Of a stretch of 64,000 nucleotides of DNA, positions 44,565-56,174 are shown piece after piece. Made by a program: the position numbers and the translations under genes. Every line of letters starts with the position of its first letter. Position 1 is the first letter of the stretch. The notes below the pieces were generated by a model that saw nothing but the letters and a program-made list of their open reading frames with translations, did not search any database and was not told the origin of the DNA. Source of the stretch: Omphalotus guepiniiformis (Eukaryota; Basidiomycota; Agaricomycetes; Agaricales; Omphalotaceae); the NCBI GenBank assembly GCA_028554645.1, contig JAQOOI010000072.1, positions 496,001 through 560,000 on the forward strand. Direction: 5' to 3'.

Positions 44565-46447
44565 TTGCTTGTCAAAATTAGCAGCTCACAGGGAAACACA
44601 CGTCCTAGAAAGACTAAGAATTCTGAGAGAGCAGGAACAGAAGAATTATCACTGAACCAGTCATCCAGAAGGAAAAGTTCCAAAGGAAAAGAGAAAGAAT
44701 TCATACCTGAACCAGATTCAAGTCCCTCTCGTCTCTTTCATCCCTAAGTACTATTTCTGAATGGAATACACCTCCAGATTTATCTGAACTCTCAGCTAGA
44801 TACAAGAAAAATGAGAGGAACTTTATTAATAGTCCTTAGTATTTTGCCTTGACACATAAAAAAATCCCTGTTAAGATAATAAGGACTCTGAGAAATAATA
44901 TGTCTACTCATGACAATACCACTGGAAATGAAGCTCCTCAATAACAAGGACCTACCCAAGGACCTGTTGAAATGGAAGAGATCTTTATTTTTGGAAATGC
45001 AACAGGAATGCAGATTCCTGTTCCTGCAGCTAAAGAGTTGCAGAATGAGAAACTACCTAAAGTCTCTAAGCAGGCTCCCATCTTCAATAAGAAACATCCA
45101 TCTGAACTAGTTGCATGGTTGGCAGAGCTGGAAAGCATCTTTGTGTCAACCGGAACTAAGACACATGCAGCTAAAGTAATGTTGGCTCTCAGATATATGG
45201 AATTCCATACTTGTGAAGAGTTTCAACAGCTTCAGGCTGTTAAAGATTTAGATTGGGATGCTTTCAAAGAGGCATTAATAAAAAATTTCCCTGAATCTGC
45301 AGATAGAGGACTGGAATCTAGACAAAGATTGTATGCTATCATTGATGCATATAAGCTCATAGTACTTGGTGCTATTCAGAAACTGATGGCAATCAAAAGA
45401 GAGTATGAGATTGAGTATGAAAAACTATCTTCTGGTACTACACCTGTAGTATCAAACTCAGAAGCTGTAGCTGGTTTCTTGAGTGCACTAGATGAACCCT
45501 TCAGAAGAAAGCTTCTGGACTGCTTAGAAAACAAAGTGATCAATGGCCACTTACAAGTTCAGAGAGAGGATGACCCCTTTACTCTGAAAGATGTAATGTC
45601 TGAGGCTGAAAAACTCTGTTCTATAAAAAGAGCAGGAGGATACAACTTTGGTTTATTCCTAAATGGTCCAAATCTGGCTGAAGGATACTCTAGAATACTC
45701 CCAACAACTGAGCAGAGTGCTACAAGGAAGTTATATGATCCTTACCAAGTAGCATCTACTGTGAAGTCAGAACCAGATCAGTGGGCAATGAAATTGTCTG
45801 CGACAGTGGATAGTCACCAGAACTAGTTTAACCAGATTAGACAAGCCCAGGGGACAAATCTGGCAGCTCTTGCAAAGCTATCTGAGACAGTTGCTAACTT
45901 GGCAAAAATGACTCAAGTAACTTCTAGCTCAGTTAGAATGAACATGAATGCTCCAAATTCTCAATCTGAACCTGGAATGAACTCTAATGAATACAATAGT
46001 GTACAACGATTGTCTCAGATGTCATCTGTGAATAATAATACTGATGCTGACTCCAATTGCTATATGTGTGATGAACCTGGATATAGATCTATGGACTGTC
46101 CACATCAACTTAGATTTATCAGATTGGGGTGGATGATTAAAAATAGTGCTGGTAAATGGGCATTGAAAGATGGAGTACATTGGCCAAGAGCTGATCCATC
46201 TGATACTCGGTCTAAGAAAGAGAAGATTGAGGAAATTGCCAAAAGACATGGATGGGAACAATTTCCCTCTCATGTTGACCATAACTTGTATGCTTTCGAA
46301 GAAGAGGATTCTGCTATAGCAGGCCCCTCTCAAAGTAGTTCACTAGATGCTATCAACAGTCTTGTTGCTCAATTCAGTCCAGTTTGCAATACCTTGCAAA
46401 ATCTGGCACCAGCTGCTAAATCTGAGCCTAAGCAGATTTTGAAATGA
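44565..46447 (+). pseudogene. gag: Gag of D2, with stops
   Basis: N-terminal basic part (RKTKNSERAGTEELS; SSRRKSSKGKEKEF) from ~44565 is separated by stops and a frameshift from the main frame at 44972. That frame has a capsid-like region (FNKKHPSELVAWLAELE; WDAFKEALIKNFPE; LLDCLENKVINGH). A TAG at 45824-45826 (CAG to TAG) divides it from 45899-46447, which carries the zinc knuckle CYMCDEPGYRSMDC. The knuckle His is Tyr (CAT to TAT), so RNA binding would be lost. The C-terminus is LAPAAKSEPKQILK. Confidence 0.75.
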
Positions 46448-46482
46448 AAAAACAATTCTGAATTGAAAAACTAGAGTTTCCA

Positions 46483-48697
46483 ATGAAGGAGATTGGTGAA
46501 GAAGCAGTGTTTACTCAGAATCCTTCTCACAAAACGGGTCAACCTCCTGAGGAAAATAAACTTGTAAAGAAAAAGAGAGTCGAGGTGTTACTACCTACAC
46601 TAAAACCATCTGAAAGGGAGAAATACAGAACTCCTGCTATTAGAAAAGAGCCTGTTCGTTTTGAACTACCCGTTGATTCTGACACTGAGGAGATTGAATC
46701 TCCCTCTGAAAATAACAATGATGCTGTATGGAGAGTATCTACCGGTCTGTTTGACTATGTAAAGGCAATAGATAGATCACCTATACTAAAGGGAATGCCT
46801 GTAGGGAGCTAGAACAAGTCACATGAGACTGATAGAACTCAATCTGGAGCTAAAGATGGAATAAATATTGATACAAGAAATGCTATTGTTTATACAAAGC
46901 CTCCACGTAAATCTAAGCCTGATTTCAAGCTTAGAAACTCATTATTCAAACCAGGTCTAGCAGAAGAAATTGCAGACAAAATCTTTAAATCTGAGATAGA
47001 TATAAGTAGTGGGAACCTCATTGCTATATCTCCAGCACTTCAGAAGATTATGCAGAGAAAATCGAAGAACAACAGAGTATATAAGTGTCCTGTAAAGGCT
47101 TTTGTTTATGAAGTAAGAGATGAAGATGATTCTGATGGTATTCTACCAGAAGAAGATGTCAATCTGATACAGGCAAATTATATAGTCTTTGTTGAAGATA
47201 TGGCCTATGAAAGGGAAGATGTGTTTCTTGTCCTAGATGAAGACACAGATGACCTTAAGAAAGGCTTAGTGGTACACAAAGATGTTGTGGACCAAATATC
47301 AGAAAGATGTATCTCCAGATGAGAGGGACAAGATCATTATAGTAGCCAGCCAGCCAGACAGTCTAAAGGCAATCTACCCAAAGATTAATCACTCTGATCA
47401 ACAAGTTGAGACAGTAGTTGATAGTAGTTCTCAAATTGTGTCCATGGATACAAGAGTAGCTATTGGACTTGGTTTAAGATGGGACCCAGAGACTGTGATC
47501 CATATGCAAAGTGCAAATGGTCAATTACAGGCTACTAGGGGACTAGCAAGAAATGTACCATTTACCTTTGGGGAAATAACTATCTATATGCAAATCCACA
47601 TAATAGATAAAGTGCCTTATAATGTTCTTTTGGGAAGACCATTTGATGTATTGACAAGCAGTGTAGTCAAAAACTTTGAAATTGGAGAACAAAAGATCAC
47701 CATTACAGATTCAAACAGTGGAATGAAGTGTACAATGGAAACATATGAAAGAGGTAGAGGAATTAAGATCAAACCTATTCCTAATGGACCAAAGCTTGTC
47801 CCTGAAACACAGAAATCTGCGAGTGTCCCTGTGAAAAATGAGGGAGACACTCAAGAATTTCATCAGACCTCAATGAACTGATGAATGATCAGGGAGAGGT
47901 GGCTTTTTGTATTGAAATGTATGAAGATGGTAATGCCACAATTGCTGTATATAAGCTGCCAGACAATAAATTGTTTTCAGAACCTGAGAAGGCTGAGGCA
48001 TTTGTGTTTGCAGCTGAGTCCATCATAAGAGAAAAAGATATAGCAGCTGCAGATTCAGTTAGATCATATCTAAATCATTCTGTAGACTCAGAAAAGAAAC
48101 AAGTGTTCTGTACCTGGCAAGAAAATTTAAATTTGAATTCGAAAGAGCACTTAGATACTCAGGATTCGGACTTAGATACTTGCACGGTACTTAATCACAC
48201 TTCGGAACCTACATCTGAAACTAAACAGAATATGGATAAAGGTAAAAAGGTCAAAAGAGAACCTAAACCAGTCCAATCTTCAAGACTCAGATGGAGTAGA
48301 GATAAGAATGGCAACAAGATGGCCAGATTGGTGACTGTTTTGGCTTCTAGAAAGTACAAACCGGTTGCTAATCAAGGTCAAACCTGCTAAGACTACCTTA
48401 TCTGCAGAGTTCCGGATTGAAAGAAAAATAATTGGAGATCTGTTAAAAGATATGCCTGAGTTACCTACTCATCCTCCAGATTTCACTCCTGGTGAGAGGT
48501 ACTCTCAAGAAAGAAAAGAAATTGCAGACAAGAATCATAATGAAGGCTTCTTATGGCCTGAAGAGATGAAGCTTGTACACTGCCATCTTATGAAAGTCCA
48601 AGAAAAAGTATTTGCCTGGAAAGCATCTGAAGGGGGAACTTTTAATACAGAGTTCTTTCCTCCTGTGAAGTTTCCAGTGTTACCACACACACCTTGA
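46483..48697 (+). pseudogene. Protease and linker region of D2 polyprotein, frameshifted
   Basis: Frames 46483-46812 and 47050-47322 (same phase, TAG between) hold an acidic linker. Frame 47282-47881 holds a retropepsin-like fold: ETVVDSSSQIVSMD, where DSG is expected (Gly to Ser, GGT to AGT), and VPYNVLLGRPFDVLT. Then come 47881-48390 (KGKKVKREPKPVQSS, matching D1) and 48365-48697 (PELPTHPPDFTPGERY... FPVLPHTP), ending in a TGA that should be Trp. The Gly change suggests a dead protease. Confidence 0.7.
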
Positions 48698-51600
48698 ATA
48701 GAAAGAAATATTCCTATACCTCCAGGGATCTATGATCAAGTGTGTAAAATGATTAAGGACAAAATAGATGCTGGTGTATATGAGCTTTCTAGTTCATCCT
48801 ATAGATCCAGATGGTTCTGTGTCTTAAAGAAAGATGGAAAAAGCTTAAGATTGGTCCATAGTTTGGAACCACTCAATAAAGTGACTATTCAACATTTAGG
48901 AATTCCTCCTGCAACTGCAGATATAGCTAGAAGCTTCTCTGGAAGAGCATGTTTGGGATTACTGGATATCTTTGTTGGTTATGATGAGAGGCTGGTTGAT
49001 GAAAGTTCAAGAGATCTTACAACCTTCCAAACACCTTTTGGCCCACATAGATTAGTAAAGTTACCTATGGGTTGGACAAACTCTGTTCCAATCTACCATG
49101 ATGATGTTACCTACATCTTCAGAGATGAAATTCCACATGTAACTAAACCTTACATTGATGATGTACCAGTAAAAGGGTCTGTCAGCAGATATGAAACTGC
49201 AGATGGAGGTTATGAAACTATCCCTGAGAATTTTGGCATCAGAAGATTTGGGTGGGAGCATCTGCAGAATATGAACAGAATTGTGCAAAGAATGAAACAT
49301 GCTGGTGGTACCTTTGCAGGTACTAAAGCTTTTATCTGTGTAGCTGAAGGTGATGTTGTTGGACATCATGTCAGTTATGAAGGAGAAAAACCAGTTGAAA
49401 GGTTAGCTGAGGTTGTCCTGACTTGTGATGCAGCAAAATGGTCTGAGAAGAAAGATATCTGGTCATTTTTGGGCACTGCTGGTCAGATGAGAATGTTCAT
49501 AAAGTATTATGCCAAGAAAGCAAAACCTTTGACAATCTTGACTGGAGATGTACCTTTTCAAATGGGTTCTGCAGAACTAGAAGCTGTAGAAATGATTAAA
49601 GATGGGATCAGAAATGCTCCGGCACTTTGTCCTATTGACTATGATTTAAGTACTGGAATCACCCTTTCAGTAGATACTTTCTGGATGGCAGTAGGTTTCC
49701 AACTCTATCAGAGAGACCCTGCAGATTCAAAGAAAAAATTCTACAATTGGATGGGTTCTATTACCTTAAATGAAAGAGAAGCAAGGTTTTCTCAACTCAA
49801 GAGAGAACTATATGGCTTAATGTTGGTCTTACAACAAACATATTACCAGACATATGGATGTAGGGATCTTACTGTGGAAACAGATGCAAGCTATATTAAA
49901 GGAATGCTTGACAAACCCAGTAGTGGTCCCAATGCAACTATAAACAGATGGATTGAAGAAATAAGGAAGTTCCACTTCACCTTGGTACACATCAAGGGCA
50001 CTGAACATAAGGGGTCAGATGGACTATCTAGACCACCTAGAGGAACCATACCAACTGAAAAAGCAGCATCTAGAGGTCCGGATTCATTTGTTGATGAAGA
50101 TGATAGTCTGCCCGTAAGGTTTAGAATGAGAGATGGTGAATCTGAGATACCCTTTGAGTTTGAAGCCTTCAAAGATGAAATAGATACTAGAGGTGGTTAC
50201 TTGCAGGAAGTTGCAAAGTCAATAGACGACTTTAAAAATGATTTGCAAGAAGCTCTTGAAGAAGAATGTCATTTGAATTCCATTAGAGAGCTGTTAGCAA
50301 CTCAACATCTAGTATCTAACTCGATGTTGCAATTTGCACAGACTTTGATTATACCTAAAGGAGGTACTGAATGGAAACATGAACACCCATATAGAGAGGA
50401 CCACAGATCTGCATCTACAAAGGAACTGGATGAACAACTAGACCTAATCAAAGATTGGTATCTGCAGGGCAATCAGCTTCTAGCTCGCCTAGGTGAGACT
50501 GCTAGAAAAAAGTTCATTTCCAGGGCTGTGAAGTTCTTTGTAGACAGAGATGGTAGACTCTATAGAAGGAATGATGATACAGAAGGCTAGCATAGACTGG
50601 TGGTGCCTAAAGAGAAAAGGATGTACATGATGCATGCTGCTCATGACCATCTGGGACATAAAGGAATGTTTGCAACAAAGGCTATCATAGAGAAGCGTGT
50701 TTGGTGGCCAGGTTTGAATGGAGATGTCAATTGGTTTGTCAAATCCTACCAAATCTGCCAGAACCAAAAACTAGAATTGTTGAAGATTCCTCCCACTCTT
50801 ACACACACACACTCTCTGTTTCAGAAGATTCATGTGGATGTATTCAAAGTATCACCTCCAAGTAATGGTTGCAAGGATGTTGTACATGGCAGATGTGCAC
50901 TCTCATCCTGGTCTGAAGGAAGAGCCCTAAGATCTGACAATGCTAGATCATTGGGAGAATGGTTCTTTGATATTATATGCAGATGAGGATGTCCTGATGA
51001 AGTAGTAACTGATAATGCACCCCAGATGTGAGCTATGTTTAAATGGCTAGAAGATAAATATGGAATTAAAGGAATTACTATATCTCCTTACAATTCCCAA
51101 GCAAATGGCAAGATTGAGAGACCCACTTTGACATTAGAACTGCCTTGGCAAAAGCTACAGATGGGGATCTAAAGAGATGGTGGTGGTTTCTCAAGCATGT
51201 CTTCTGGGCAGATAGGATTACAGCTAGGAAAGGACTTGGATGTTCACCATACTTCCTTGTTACTGGAGCTGAACCTATCCTACCCTTGGATATTGTTGAA
51301 TCTACATGGTTAGTAAAACTTCCAGATAGAATCTTGACATATGAGGAACTCATTGGCTATAGGGCTCAAGCTCTAGCTAAGCATAGAACCCATGTGCAGG
51401 AAATGATATCTAGAATTGACACTATCAAGAAAGAGACTCTTAGACAATATGAAGAAGAATACAGAAATGTTATCAGAGATTTTGATTTCAAACCTGGTAC
51501 ACTTGTACAAGTCAGAAATACACAAGTTGAGAAGAACTTGGACAGGAGGATGTATCCTAGATACCTGGGACCCATGATTGTAATAAGGAGAACCAAAGGG

Positions 51601-51960
51601 GGATTCTACATTGTGGCCCAGATGGATGGTACAGTACTCAGAGAAAAGGTTGCTGCCTTCAGAGTACTACCCCATGTAGCTAGATATAAACCAATTGAAC
51701 TGTCTGAGAACATTCATGAACTTATAGACTTGACTAGTGAACAACTAGAAGAAATGGTCAATGATAAGATTGAGTTAGATACTGAACTTGAAAGGGATTA
51801 TATCTTTGACAGTATTTCTCAACTGAGAATTCCTGCTGAAGATGATGATCTTGATGAGTTCAGTGATGAAGAACTACCATCTGCAAACGATGTAGATGAA
51901 GAAGAACCAGATTGGGATGCTCTAGTCCAGACTAGGTCTCAATCTTCACAAAATAAATGA
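48698..51960 (+). pseudogene. pol: Pol of D2 (RT-RNaseH-integrase), decayed
   Basis: The frame 48740-50590 (616 codons) has RT with KPYIDDVPVK (YxDD) at ~49150-49170, RNase H (LNEREARFSQLKRELYG, ETDASYIKGM) and a linker. After a TAG, 50600-50986 gives the integrase zinc finger HAAHDHLGHKG (its CxxC is reduced to YQIC) and HVDVFKVSP. A TGA for Trp (50984), a TGA for Arg near 51031 and a 1-nt deletion near 51120 follow. Frame 51145-51960 is the integrase C-terminal module (MYPRYLGPMIVIRRTKGG) with a long acidic tail and no chromodomain. Confidence 0.85.
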
Positions 51961-52162
51961 TAAACACACTATATTTGAACAAAGTGGCGAGTTAGTCACT
52001 GAAAAGTGACTATCTGACTGCAGATGAAAGTAAAAGTGAATAACAGTAGTATGCACTACTAAGATAAAACATGAAGGGTGTCTGAGAATGTCTTATACGA
52101 TGTACCAATGCCGTGCAAACTACCTATAAATGATACTGAGATGTCCAGATGTAACATTAAAG

Positions 52163-53562
52163 TCAGAGAATGTCTACAGATGGAAATGCATGGAAAGGAG
52201 CTGGATCATCAGCAGGACCAGATTTCAAGGGACTCTGGTTGGCCCTGTAAACCTTCTCCTTCTGTCTCCAGAGCAATTCCAAATGGGAAAACTCCCTGTA
52301 GGCAAATCTGTACTGAGAATGATGGTACTGGATGGCATGTTGATGAACACTGAGCTCAGCCTTCAAGAAGTTCGAAATTGATTGAAGAACCTCAGGAGAG
52401 AAGTGGTCCAAGTCCATGAAAGGGAACAGAGCAGTGATACGAGTCACAATCTCTTCTCCACTCTCCCGGAGTTTGTGCTCATCTGCAAAATAAATGAGTT
52501 AGATACTTGATAAAGCCGCAGATTGGGTGGATACTCATGATCTGTCTCCTCTCTAAGGTTGACAATTGGGTTCTCAATACGAGGCTTCTTCATGACCAAT
52601 CACCTTGTGAGGCTCAGAAATAGGTTCATTCTACAGGACATTTATAGTCAGTATATGAAACTGCATGAGCAACTCCAGATGGAACTAAAACTTACATCTT
52701 TGGGACCAACTGAGGTTGCCTATAAAGTTCACATATGGTGCATAGCCTAGAGAAACAAATAAACAGTCCAGAACTTAAATCTGCTTACCCTTGGAGAAGT
52801 GATTACCACTTTCTCCTTGGAAGATTTATGAACTGTGGTAGTAGTGGAAGAACCTTTGGTCTTCTCCTTGCTAGAGTCCTTGTTATCCTTATTGGGAGCA
52901 TGGATGGACGCAGAGAGCCCAAGAGAAGGTCCATCTGCCATCTGAGAAAAGAAATACCATGTTGAGAATTGAGTTAGATACTCAGTGACCCAGGACTTAG
53001 ATACTTACAGTAACGTCTCTGTCACCGGTAATAACCTCAATCTCTTCATTGTCATCATCATCATCATTAATAAGTTCGGGAGTTTAAGCTGGCTGAACGA
53101 GAAACAGGCAGTTAGATACTCAAAATGAGAGGGATAGTCAATAAAAATGTACTTTGCACTTCTTGGACCCACTAAGAGTCTCTCTGCGCTTTGCCAAGTT
53201 GTCTCGGAAAGCTTTAATAGTGGAGAAAGTGTCAAGTTCACCTACAGATGGGAACTTCTTGACTGCATCTGTGACCAGATTGACACCTTTGTTGAACAAA
53301 GTGAATGCTTCCTTGGACTTAGCAACTGCATATGTAGACAGAGACTTCTTCTTCTGTGATAAGAAATCAAGTTAGATACTGGATCTAGAAACAAAGATTG
53401 AATATTTACAAGATGGCTAGCAAGGGCTGTAATAAGCATCCCAAGCAGTTCAGTATCTGCACCATTGGCTTCCATAGCTCTAGTAGCATGAGAAAGGTAT
53501 TGCTGCATCATGGCAACCCATTCAGGACACTCAGGCCAAGTCTTGGGACCTTTAGGGGCCAT
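52163..53562 (-). pseudogene. Antisense multi-exon gene of element D2 (unknown function)
   Basis: ATG at 53562: MAPKGPKTWPECPEWVAMM...LLGMLITALASHL | intron | KKSLSTYAVAKSKEAFTLF...TLSGSKKCK | intron | Asp-rich run | intron | MADGPSLGLSASIHAPNKD...KSSKEKV | further exons | SGEEIVTRITALFPFMDLDHFSPEV...SHLELLWRQKEKVYRANQSP, stop 52163-52165. The first exon is intact here, unlike in D1; a TAA follows the PA start of exon 3. Shared exons, introns and upstream TATA in D1 and D2 argue that the gene was part of the element before the copies separated. It lies between pol and the 3' LTR, where some plant and fungal elements carry extra ORFs. Confidence 0.6.
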
Positions 53563-53656
53563 AACAGTAAAATATAGAGATAGAGAAATGATAAAAGTAG
53601 ATAGAATGTAGAACCAAGTAATAGATGGTGCTGAGTTGTTCTGAATCTGTGCTGCA

Positions 53657-53666
53657 CCTTTTATAT
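53657..53666 (-). promoter_or_regulatory. TATA box upstream of the D2 antisense gene
   Basis: The minus strand reads ATATAAAAGG, ~95-105 nt before the ATG. It is identical to the D1 site at 17251-17260. Confidence 0.5.
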
Positions 53667-53759
53667 CTGGTCTACCCCATCTACATCTGCAAGTTGGTCA
53701 TTACTCCTATCACTGGGCCCGGTAAAGCATAGTTCCCACGGCATTATGTGAGAAATATG

Positions 53760-56170
53760 CTGATAATATTTTGAGAATTATTAATGTAAGTCTTGAGATT
53801 TATCAAAAAAACTTATTTTTAAAAAAAAAAATTTAGAGTTATAATATATCTACCATACTTCTACAGTAAGTTCCAGAGGGTAGTATGGTATCTTGAGAGT
53901 GTGACAAATTGTCACAATATAAGTCTTCCATTAGTCCACCAAGAATTATGAAAGTCTTATTTAAAAAAATATTATCATAAATTTCTTTGGCTATATACTG
54001 GATTTACACTATACATATGGGAGTATATATCTCTTGCACTGCATATGCCTTACAGTCAAGATACCTCCAGGAACAATCTAATAGAATAATAAAAAACACA
54101 TATAATTCTATACTGATCTAAACAATAAATATCATTTCAGTTCTAGGGAAGTATTGAAAATTCATTTGCATGGTTTCAGGAATCTATATATAAGTAATAT
54201 ACATAGTGTCAGCGGCTCGAGTTTATCAAACTCAAATAACCAAACACAAAGATCTTAGTTTCACGCGAGTAAGAGAAAGCAGAGAATAGAATTGAGAAAA
54301 GCAACGATACAAAGGAATATGCTAAGTACAAGTCTAAACTCGAGGAGTTATTGACAAGATCAAAGCTAAAGAAATATCTACCTAAACGGACTTGTTATAT
54401 ACATGAATAAAACCCTAAACCCTGGGCTATAACCCTTGACTAATCCACCGTGTGTTTACTATGAGTTCGATCGCCTCAAGTGTTTCATTAACGATTGTGA
54501 TCGCCTTGAGGTCTACATGCTTGATCTCGATCATCATGCTACCTACGTGTGTATTTAATATAACCCTAGATCTATAATTTAAGATGCTATCTACTGATAA
54601 TAAAAGTGTCTATATGTACAAACAATGAGATAAGATGGAAAAAGAAAGTGTTTGTAACACATAGTATCATCATATTCTCATGAAATTCTCATGAAAGTAT
54701 TGATATTAGAATATAATACTTTCAGAGAAATATTGAATGTTAGTTTGCATAATTCCACAGATACATTGAAAAGTGGTTTACATGGTATTAACATAAATCT
54801 AAAGAAGTATTAATTTGTAATTCACATAATGTTATCATACCTCTAGAGAGAAGTATTGAATGATGGTTTACATAGTTCCAGAAATATATTCAAATTTGAA
54901 CCATAGAATTACTATGAATTTAGAAAAGTATTACTGATAATTGGCCTTATGATTGTTTTAGAGAAATATTGAAAGTTGATTTGTACAGTTTCAGTGATCC
55001 ATTCAAAGGTTGTATTATACATAGTATTCGTATTTCCAGAAAGATCTTGATACTGGATTATGATAGTTTTAGAGAAGAATTGAATGTTAGTTTGATAACC
55101 CCAGAGATACATATAAAAGTAGCATAGAATAAACATAAATCTAGAGAAGTACTAAAGTATATTCCATATACTGCCACTATACTTCCAGAGAAGTAATATT
55201 ATTGAATTATCATATTTTCAGAGAGGTATTAGATGATAGTTTACATAGTCCTAGTGGTTTCCATAGATTTACAATAATTTTAGAGAAGTATTCAAATAAA
55301 ATCAGCATTGTTTCAGAGAAATATTGAAGGTTGATTTGTATAGTTTCAGTTACTCAAAGGTTGTATTATACATAGTGTTAGTATTATCAGAAAAATCTTG
55401 ATACTGGATTATGATAATTTTAGAAAAGAATTGAATGTTAATTTGATAACTCCAGAGATACATATAGAAGTGGTTTACACAGTATCAACATAAATCTGAA
55501 GAAGTGTTAGTATGTGATTCTTCCATTTTCACACTTTCAGAGAAGTATTAATTATTAGTTTGCATAATTCCACAGAAGTATTAATATGTGGTCTACATAA
55601 TGTCATCATGTCTTAATATCACAGTTCAGAGAAATATATTAGTTTGCCTAGTTCCAGAGATACACTCACAAGTAAAACCATAGTATTATCATAATTTCAG
55701 AGAAATATTGATAATAAATTGTAATGGTTTCAAGAAAGAATAATAGTTTGCATAGTTTCAGATATATATTCAAAAGTGATTTCTATAAAATCACCATAAT
55801 TTTAGGGAAGTATTAATATTGAATTTTCACAGTTCCAGAATAATATTCAATATCAGTTTGCATAACATCACAGAAGTATTAATATGCTGTCTACATAGTA
55901 CCAGCATAAGATATTGATATTGAATTACCATAGTTCCAGTGAAGTATTGAATATTAGATTGCATAATTTTAAGATACTATTTGAAAGTTGTTTCCATAGT
56001 ATTACTATACTTTCAGAAAAGTATTAACATTGAATGATAATAGTGTCAGAGAAGTAGTGAAATGTGATCTACATAGTGTTACCATAGTTCAAGAAAGATA
56101 TGGATATGTTATTTATATAGTGTTATTGTAGTGTCAGAGAAGTATTGATATTGAACTATCACAATTCCAG
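53760..56170. repeat. Minisatellite array 3 (AGAGAAGTATTGA... units)
   Basis: About 40 diverged units of ~45-60 nt with cores such as TTCAGAGAAGTATTGA, TTAGTTTGCATAGTT and CATAGTATCA. AT-rich, no gene. A solo LTR sits at 54207-54659. Confidence 0.75.
54207..54659 (-). mobile_element. Solo LTR, family E (453 bp), in array 3
   Basis: TGTCAGCGGCTCGAG...TTTGTAACA, flanked by CATAG at 54202-54206 and 54660-54664 (5-bp target duplication). It is closer to the E2 LTR than to E1. Confidence 0.92.
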
Positions 56171-56174
56171 GGAG

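Larger units (their letters stand above)
43000..53710 (+). mobile_element. D2: decayed Ty3/gypsy element (family D) with LTR A
   Basis: Order: 5' LTR A (43000-44391), PBS (TGG at 44394), gag, protease region, RT-RNaseH-IN, then the antisense gene, cut at 53710 by a CACTA-like terminus, so no 3' LTR. It has several nonsense codons and frameshifts. The same gene order is in D1. This shows that the long solo LTRs A1 and A2 belong to this family. Confidence 0.88.
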
